This document shows, one piece after another, positions 58,883 through 64,000 of a stretch of 64,000 nucleotides of DNA (position 1 is the stretch's first letter; each line of letters starts with the position of its first letter). The notes under the pieces were generated by a model. It ran no database searches. It was not told the DNA's origin and saw only the letters and a list, made by a program, of their open reading frames with translations. This DNA comes from Tannockella sp964369175 (lineage in GTDB: Bacteria; Bacillota_I; Bacilli_A; Erysipelotrichales; Coprobacillaceae). The stretch covers positions 1 through 64,000 of the forward strand of contig CAYJEM010000001.1 in the NCBI GenBank assembly GCA_964369175.1, written 5' to 3'. A program made the position numbers and the translations under genes.

Positions 58883-59275
58883 ATTTCCCTCCTGTACAAC
58901 TTAATATATGATACTATATTTATAAAAATAATTCATAATTTATAATAAAAAAAATGTAATTTAACGTTTTTCCTATTTGTAGGCTAAGTTTTTTATGAGA
59001 ATTCAAATATTTTAACAATAAAAAAATTGAATTCTAAGAATCATACTTATCAAAATCGTATTTTAGAAAATAACATCTAATAATAAAATAAGTATATTTT
59101 CAATATTGCTTACCTATTATATTTGTATTTTAGCCCTAGTATAAACATTATTCCTAAAAATCACTTTGAATTATTTTATACACTAGCTACATCATACGCA
59201 TTTTATAGTTAATAAATATACACATTCCACAAGATATTTGATATTATGTATTAGAAAATAGAATAGGAGAATTAT
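58883..59275. other. Divergent intergenic region with an inverted repeat
   Basis: This 393-bp AT-rich gap separates the minus-strand permease from the plus-strand phosphoesterase and must hold both promoters. No ORF or RNA gene was recognised. A 9-bp inverted repeat, AGAATTCAA at 58998-59006 and TTGAATTCT at 59027-59035, is the only clear symmetric element. No T-box or riboswitch pattern was recognised in the permease leader. Confidence 0.5.
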
Positions 59276-59830
59276 ATGAAAATACTATGCTTAGGTGATT
59301 CACACCTTGATAATGAAACCTTAGATAAAATTACGAAAAAATACCCAAGTATGGATTTATATATCCATTGTGGAGATAGTGATATGGAAAGCAGTAATCC
59401 ATTACTTAAAGGATATCATGTAGTAAAAGGAAATCATGATTTTAGCGATTTTTCAGATATACTACATATAAAAGCCGGTAAATCAAATATATTAGTAACT
59501 CATGGACATCTTTTTAATATTTACGATGGATACGATCGAATCTTAAAATATATGAATGAACATAATCTTGATATATGCTTTCATGGACATACACACGTAC
59601 CTGCCATCACAAATATTGATGACAAATTAATTGTAAATCCAGGGAGTACAATGATTAATCGTGGTAGCTATGGTTATGGAACTTATACTATTATTACAAT
59701 TGAAAATGACAATATTAATATAAATTACTATCATCACAAAACACATGAAAAATGTAATGAAGTTTTGATTGATGGGAAAAAGACACTAGCTGAGCTAATA
59801 GCGCTACACAAAGAAAAAAAAGCACGCTAG
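59276..59830 (+). CDS. Calcineurin-like phosphoesterase (YfcE/MJ0936 family)
   Basis: A 184-residue metallophosphoesterase. Metal ligands are visible in GDSHLD near residue 7, HCGDSD near 32, KGNHDF near 51, THGHLF near 73 and FHGHTHVP near 103. Family members hydrolyse phosphodiesters in vitro; the substrate is unknown. TAGGAG precedes the ATG. It is the only plus-strand gene in the last 14 kb and stands alone between two minus-strand units. Confidence 0.92.
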   Translation: MKILCLGDSHLDNETLDKITKKYPSMDLYIHCGDSDMESSNPLLKGYHVVKGNHDFSDFSDILHIKAGKSNILVTHGHLFNIYDGYDRILKYMNEHNLDICFHGHTHVPAITNIDDKLIVNPGSTMINRGSYGYGTYTIITIENDNININYYHHKTHEKCNEVLIDGKKTLAELIALHKEKKAR

Positions 59831-59841
59831 CAAGTGCTTTT
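59817..59841 (+). terminator. Hairpin overlapping the phosphoesterase stop
   Basis: AAAAGCAC (59818-59825) pairs with GTGCTTTT (59834-59841); the loop holds the stop codon. The U-tract is only TTTT. Confidence 0.55.
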
Positions 59842-59856
59842 GGCTCTATACTTTTA

Positions 59857-59890
59857 CTGGAGGACAAATAATTCTTCCAGGTTTTCTTTT
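59857..59890 (+). terminator. Second terminator after the phosphoesterase gene
   Basis: An eight-base-pair stem with one G-U pair (59857-59864 with 59873-59880) is followed by GTTTTCTTTT. Confidence 0.6.
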
Positions 59891-59926
59891 CAATAAAAAT
59901 AGACATAGTATTAAATATCAATTTGT

Positions 59927-59966
59927 AAAAAAAGAGACAAATAACTAATTAACAGTTATTTGTCTC
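59927..59966 (-). terminator. Intrinsic terminator of the XRE regulator gene (minus strand)
   Basis: A perfect 13-bp stem (59934-59946 with 59954-59966) with a seven-base loop is followed on the minus strand by TTTTTTT. It lies 27 bases after the stop of the regulator gene. Confidence 0.9.
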
Positions 59967-59992
59967 CCGCTCTTGATACAAAGTTGAGCTTT

Positions 59993-60334
59993 TTATTGTG
60001 CTTTTTTATTTCTGTCTTCATTACGTTTACGTTTATACTCGATTATAAACATAACTTCTTTTAAGTCTTCGTCTGGTAATTCTGTTAGTAATCTTGCAAT
60101 ATTTGCAATATTGTAGTAATCATATTTTTTACCACTCATTATTTCTTCAACACTTCTACCATATAAATTAGAAAAAATCTTTAATTCACCAACGGTAATA
60201 TCTCTTTTTCCATTCTCTATATCAGAAATTGCCGAGTGTGGAACCTCTAAGTGTAAAGCAACTTCTTTTTGTGTTAAGTGTTTGAAGTTACGGTATGATT
60301 TTAATCTTTTTGCTAAATCCATGTCTATTGTCAT
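59993..60334 (-). CDS. XRE-family helix-turn-helix transcriptional regulator
   Basis: A 113-residue protein with a Cro/CI-type HTH (about 9-62): LTQKEVALHLEVPHSAISDIENGKR. It is followed by a C-terminal helical tail containing ELPDEDLKEVMFIIEYKRKR, a dimerisation-type tail common in small XRE regulators. The ATG at 60334 is nine bases from GGAGG; the ATG at 60343 lies almost on that site. The gene is a monocistronic unit. Its promoter contains an inverted repeat, so autoregulation is likely. Confidence 0.9.
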   Translation of the reverse strand: MTIDMDLAKRLKSYRNFKHLTQKEVALHLEVPHSAISDIENGKRDITVGELKIFSNLYGRSVEEIMSGKKYDYYNIANIARLLTELPDEDLKEVMFIIEYKRKRNEDRNKKAQ

Positions 60335-60355
60335 AATAATCATCCTCCAACTAGA

Positions 60356-60384
60356 ATTTTAGCATTTTCCCTACTAAAATGCAA
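60356..60384 (-). promoter_or_regulatory. Promoter with embedded operator before the XRE regulator gene
   Basis: Reading the minus strand, TTGCAT (plus 60379-60384), a 17-bp spacer and TAAAAT (plus 60356-60361) form a sigma-A promoter. The spacer and part of the -35 box are covered by an inverted repeat GCATTTT-N7-AAAATGC (plus 60362-60382). The transcript would start about 15 bases before the ATG. Confidence 0.65.
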
Positions 60385-60447
60385 GAATGTTTTCCAATAA
60401 GATAATTTTTTTAAGATATTCGAAAATATCATTTACAAAAAATACCT

Positions 60448-62772
60448 TTATTCATTAAAATAGCCCCTTGTAAACTTGTTATTTGTCACATATATATTCT
60501 CTTTATTTCTAAAATAACTATTTAACACTTCGCTAACTTGATGTGCATTTTCCAATTGAAAATCAATAATTGGATATGTAATAGAAAGTGATTTTGTTTT
60601 TGAATAATACAACGGTCGATCATTGTATATTATGTTATTACAATCTTTATCACCTTGAACTATAAATGATGATTTTACACGATCCAACAATGCATACTTC
60701 CCTTGTTTGCATTTATTGCAACCAGGAACTTTTTTCCCATAGTAATGATTACTAATAATACAATGCTTTAGTATCATTGCTGGTGTATATCCATATACAT
60801 AAGCATACAAAGTCTTATTAGTACTAAGTGCATTAATTTGTGTCTTTGAGCATTCACGTGAAAGTACAATATCTTGGCTATCGATAGAATGAATAGCACG
60901 AGTGTTATAAATATTAAAATTACTATCAATAATGATTCTATAGTCAGTTTTTAACATTTGATATCCGTTATATGATGCAACCATTACTGCTTTAATAAGC
61001 AAGCGATACTGTTGATTTAGCAATAATTGAATATCATCATTTGTATTGGTATAAGTAGTATATACATACATATCAAGATTGTTTGTTTGATAATATGTAA
61101 CAGCTTCATTAATGTATTCATTTAATTCAAAGTAAATTAGTTTGCAACCAAATTTATGTACAGTTTGTAATTGTTCGATAGTTCTAACTTTTACAACATA
61201 ATCAATAGGTTCTTGTTTATTTGTAAAATTAAGAGTGCTATATGACAATGGATCAGTAGATAGATTATTTTTCAGGCGTGCTATATCAAGCTTTTCAATA
61301 CAGCTACGACGCATATGATTAAGTAGCTTTATAGGAAACTGATATCCATCTGGAAAGTTTATTTTAATTTTCGTAGAAGAATATAATGTATTACCTAGTT
61401 TACTTAGCTGTCCGCTAATACGTTCATCATTTAAACTTGCATTAATAGCAGGTTCAATTTGATGTGTTGCTACTTCCTGGATTTTGATTTTACCACATGT
61501 GATTTCTAATATTGGAAAATTATCTTTATTTACACCAAAGTATATTGATACCGGGATATTTGTATTGTCGTTTTCATATGTTGCTTTTGCAGCTTTAAAA
61601 ATCTGATGATCATATATCCGATATATTGACGTATTTGCCTTGATTTGCCTGTCTAGGTCAATCGACACTATATCACCAATATTCCCATGATTAACAAGTT
61701 TTCCTTGTTTATATAGTTTTGTAATTGTTCTAACAAAGTCGTGTTCTCTAAACAAAATACGATCTTCTTGATATAGTTTTTGTGATAACTTGATAAAAAG
61801 CTTACGTGTTTTATTTTCATAGCTAACAACGCTTCCAATTTTCATACCTTTATTTCCGGGATATATATCAGCTAAAAAAGTTTTGTCATTAAATAAATGC
61901 CCTTTAGTAAATCCACGATTAAACATTATTTTCATCTCTTTAATAGCATCTATATTATTTGTAACCTTATTAGACAAATGAGCATCAATTGCCTTGCGAT
62001 ATGCTTTTATAACAGTAGCAACGTATTCTGGTCTTTTCATACGCCCTTCTATTTTAAAAGAATAGATACCAGCATCAATTAATTTATCAATATTTTCGAT
62101 TGTACATAAATCTCGTGGAGATAATAGATGTGAAGGTGTTGATGATAATGGTTTATCATCTTTCGTTAGCTTATAGCTAAGACGGCATGGTTGACCACAT
62201 GTCCCTTGATTACCACTTCTTTTAGCAATAAAACTACTAAACAGACACTGACCAGAATACCCCATACATAATGCCCCATGAATAAACACTTCAATATCTA
62301 TATCACTATGTTTACATATGTATTCAATTTCATCAATCGTATTTTCTCTTGCAAGAACAACACGACTTGCTCCTAATTGTTTGTAAAAATTCACTCCATA
62401 GATATCTTTAACGCTTGCTTGTGTTGATATATGAACTTCAAGTAATGGAAAATATTCTTTAGCCATCTGTAATAATCCTATATCTTGAACAATAATTGCA
62501 TCAATGCCTGTTGTATATAAAAATGATAAATAATTGTATAATTCTTCAAATTGAGCATCTTTGTATAATATATTAATTGCAACAAATAATTTAACGTTTC
62601 TAAGGTGAGTATATTGAACAGCTTGTAATATTTCTTCATTGTTAAAGTTGCTTGCATATGCACGTGCACTAAAAGAGCTGCCTCCAATATAAATAGCATT
62701 AGCCCCGTTTTGGACAGCAGCAACAAGTGCTTCATAACTGCCAGCCGGAGCTAATAATTCAATATTTTTCAT
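60448..62772 (-). CDS. Peptidase U32-family protein with C-terminal extension (RlhA/TrhP-like)
   Basis: A 774-residue protein. The N-terminal half is the U32 domain: MKNIELLAPAGSYEALVAAVQNGANAIYIGG, HISTQASVKD near 114, and the signature EVFIHGALCMGYSGQC near 160. Cysteines at CMGYSGQC and GTCGQPC fit an iron-sulfur cluster as in RlhA, which hydroxylates 23S rRNA; related TrhP proteins hydroxylate tRNA. A long C-terminal part includes CNKCKQG near 708. A role in RNA hydroxylation is inferred. The ATG abuts the mtnN stop and lacks a ribosome binding site, so it is translationally coupled. Confidence 0.85.
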   Translation of the reverse strand: MKNIELLAPAGSYEALVAAVQNGANAIYIGGSSFSARAYASNFNNEEILQAVQYTHLRNVKLFVAINILYKDAQFEELYNYLSFLYTTGIDAIIVQDIGLLQMAKEYFPLLEVHISTQASVKDIYGVNFYKQLGASRVVLARENTIDEIEYICKHSDIDIEVFIHGALCMGYSGQCLFSSFIAKRSGNQGTCGQPCRLSYKLTKDDKPLSSTPSHLLSPRDLCTIENIDKLIDAGIYSFKIEGRMKRPEYVATVIKAYRKAIDAHLSNKVTNNIDAIKEMKIMFNRGFTKGHLFNDKTFLADIYPGNKGMKIGSVVSYENKTRKLFIKLSQKLYQEDRILFREHDFVRTITKLYKQGKLVNHGNIGDIVSIDLDRQIKANTSIYRIYDHQIFKAAKATYENDNTNIPVSIYFGVNKDNFPILEITCGKIKIQEVATHQIEPAINASLNDERISGQLSKLGNTLYSSTKIKINFPDGYQFPIKLLNHMRRSCIEKLDIARLKNNLSTDPLSYSTLNFTNKQEPIDYVVKVRTIEQLQTVHKFGCKLIYFELNEYINEAVTYYQTNNLDMYVYTTYTNTNDDIQLLLNQQYRLLIKAVMVASYNGYQMLKTDYRIIIDSNFNIYNTRAIHSIDSQDIVLSRECSKTQINALSTNKTLYAYVYGYTPAMILKHCIISNHYYGKKVPGCNKCKQGKYALLDRVKSSFIVQGDKDCNNIIYNDRPLYYSKTKSLSITYPIIDFQLENAHQVSEVLNSYFRNKENIYVTNNKFTRGYFNE

Positions 62773-63465
62773 TTATAACTGTTGAATTAGTAAAGCACAC
62801 ATATTTGCTGAGTCTTTACTTGCCTTCTTAATATATTCATCAAATTGGATTGAAGATTCCCCTTTATTATAAACATCACTTAGAGATCTAGTTACAATGA
62901 ATTTTTTATTAAACATATGACATACTTGTCCAATAGTTGCTGCTTCCATTTCAGCACATAGCGCTGTTTCAAAATTACTTTTAATATATTCAACTTGTTC
63001 CTGTCTTGCGATAAATTGATCACCTGATACAATTAGTCCAACTGTTGCATTTACATTACCTTTTTCAAGTGCGAATTTTGCTTTATTTAATAGCTCATTA
63101 TCTGCTTTAAAGCTTACAGGCATTTGTGGCACCTGCCCAAGCACGTAATCAAATGCAGTAACATCAACATCATGATGGATGACTTCGCTACTAATAACAA
63201 CATCACCAACATTTTGACTAATATGCATACCGCCTGCAGATCCTACGTTAATAACATATTCAATTTCAGGATAGTTTGTAAATAACAATGTAGTATATAC
63301 TGCAGTGTTTACTTTTCCAATACCACCTTGTAGCAAGATAATATTTTTTCCATCAATTGTACCAACAATCAGTTCTTTATCTGCTAGCTTTTGAGTAGAT
63401 TGGTTTTCAATATATACTTTAATGGCATCTACTTCTTGTTCCATTGCTCCGATAATTGCAATCAT
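62773..63465 (-). CDS. mtnN: 5'-methylthioadenosine/S-adenosylhomocysteine nucleosidase
   Basis: Cleaves the adenine from MTA and SAH, clearing products of SAM-dependent reactions. IIGAMEQEVDAI at the N-terminus with the catalytic Glu, GGIGKVNTA near 47, VINVGSAGG near 71, the SGDQFI segment near 147, CAEMEAATIGQVC near 170 and the catalytic Asp in RSLSD near 193 are present. Length is 230. AAGGAG precedes the ATG within the end of the upstream methyltransferase gene. Confidence 0.95.
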   Translation of the reverse strand: MIAIIGAMEQEVDAIKVYIENQSTQKLADKELIVGTIDGKNIILLQGGIGKVNTAVYTTLLFTNYPEIEYVINVGSAGGMHISQNVGDVVISSEVIHHDVDVTAFDYVLGQVPQMPVSFKADNELLNKAKFALEKGNVNATVGLIVSGDQFIARQEQVEYIKSNFETALCAEMEAATIGQVCHMFNKKFIVTRSLSDVYNKGESSIQFDEYIKKASKDSANMCALLIQQL

Positions 63466-63467
63466 GA

Positions 63468-64000
63468 TTATTTCTCCTTTTTACAAACAAAGATTACTCT
63501 TTGACATTCTTCTTTATATTCAGCGAAATCACTAAATAATGTAACTGATTCAAATCCTGCTTTTTTTAGCATTTTTTGATATGTATCCACTGAATATGTT
63601 TTTTGTACGTGTTGTTCATGAACTTCATCATTTTCAGCTTTATCAACGATATCTATATAGTGTTTAATATATCCGCTATCTACATTTTCTACTTTCCATG
63701 AAAAAGAAAATTCATCATCTTCTTGGACTTCATGGTAGTTTTTCAATGTTACATCACACTTATACAAACTATTAACATCAAATATAAATGTTCCATTTTT
63801 CTTTAGCGCATTATATACATTTTTAAACGTATCTTTAACCTGTTTTGTCGTAAACAAATAGTTTAAAGAATCACATAAACATAAAATTAAATCAACTTGT
63901 CTATCGACTTGAAAATCAGTCATATCTATTCTACCTAATAATAATGTAACATTATTATCTTGTGCTTTTGCTCTAGCAACTTCTAACATATCTTTTGAAA
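63468..64000 (-). CDS. SAM-dependent methyltransferase, N-terminus beyond the window
   Basis: The reading frame stays open to the window edge (SKDM and then MLEVARAKA), so the start lies outside. Visible are the post-II segment SKDMLEVARAKA, VDLILCLCDSLNYL, and ALKKNGTFIFDVNS. These match class I methyltransferases of the YqeM/YrrT kind. YrrT lies next to mtnN in B. subtilis; YqeM lies next to yqeL. The missing neighbour would decide between them. Two bases separate it from mtnN. Confidence 0.85.
   Translation of the reverse strand, partial: SKDMLEVARAKAQDNNVTLLLGRIDMTDFQVDRQVDLILCLCDSLNYLFTTKQVKDTFKNVYNALKKNGTFIFDVNSLYKCDVTLKNYHEVQEDDEFSFSWKVENVDSGYIKHYIDIVDKAENDEVHEQHVQKTYSVDTYQKMLKKAGFESVTLFSDFAEYKEECQRVIFVCKKEK

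Overview
The window is AT-rich chromosomal core DNA from a spore-forming, low-GC Gram-positive bacterium (Bacillota). TGA is used as a stop, so the Mollicutes code does not apply. Gene order follows several Bacillus conserved blocks, and PolC, Spo0A, SpoIIIAH, SpoIVB, SpoIIM and a ComG pseudopilus are present. Missing neighbours (spoIIIAA-AG, argR, proS) suggest a reduced lineage such as Erysipelotrichia; that placement is inference. No mobile element, CRISPR array, tRNA or rRNA gene was seen.

Layout. 1-6044: tsf-pyrH-frr-uppS-cdsA-dxr-rseP (translation, UMP, undecaprenyl and isoprenoid precursors, envelope proteolysis). 6103-15122: polC, then rimP-nusA-ylxR-ylxQ-infB-rbfA behind a clear promoter and a leader hairpin. 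15186-17214: nagA and a mutarotase-like enzyme. 17254-21456: small proteins, a lipoprotein, an RsuA-type pseudouridine synthase, trmB, a thioredoxin, a YtpR-like protein, an unknown acidic protein and acpS. 21652-26933: an SsbB-like protein, lepA, a class B PBP, rpmG and an MBL-fold hydrolase. 27005-30633: a seven-gene comG-type operon. 30725-40549: efp, spoIIIAH, an Asp23 protein, nusB-xseA-xseB-ispA-dxs-tlyA-recN and spoIVB. 40652-44181: a Na+/H+ antiporter and the methionine pair metY-metA. 44429-49520: spo0A, dinB, spoIIM, xerD, deoB and a small membrane protein.

After a convergent terminator pair near 49.5-49.6 kb most genes are on the minus strand: a DUF2156-GNAT fusion with a DUF815 ATPase, an ACT/UPF0210 pair, a lone PTS IIB, an unknown surface protein, a GNAT/nitroreductase pair, an amino-acid permease, an XRE regulator, a U32-family protein, an MTA/SAH nucleosidase and a truncated methyltransferase. 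One plus-strand phosphoesterase gene sits among them.

How the genes fit together. Isoprenoid synthesis (dxr, dxs, ispA, uppS) feeds the lipid carrier for the wall, alongside cdsA and the PBP. ssbB and comG point to DNA uptake. MetA carries Glu111, which predicts O-acetylhomoserine, the substrate of the adjacent MetY. The most striking observation is that the Spo0A homologue keeps a near-perfect DNA-binding domain but has Asn at position 56, where B. subtilis Spo0A has its phosphorylated Asp, and Glu-Glu in place of the acidic Asp pair. Other points of interest are a lone spoIIIAH, a sigma-G-like promoter before spoIVB, direct repeats spaced 21 bp upstream of both spo0A and ssbB, and an EF-P whose tip residue 32 is Arg.
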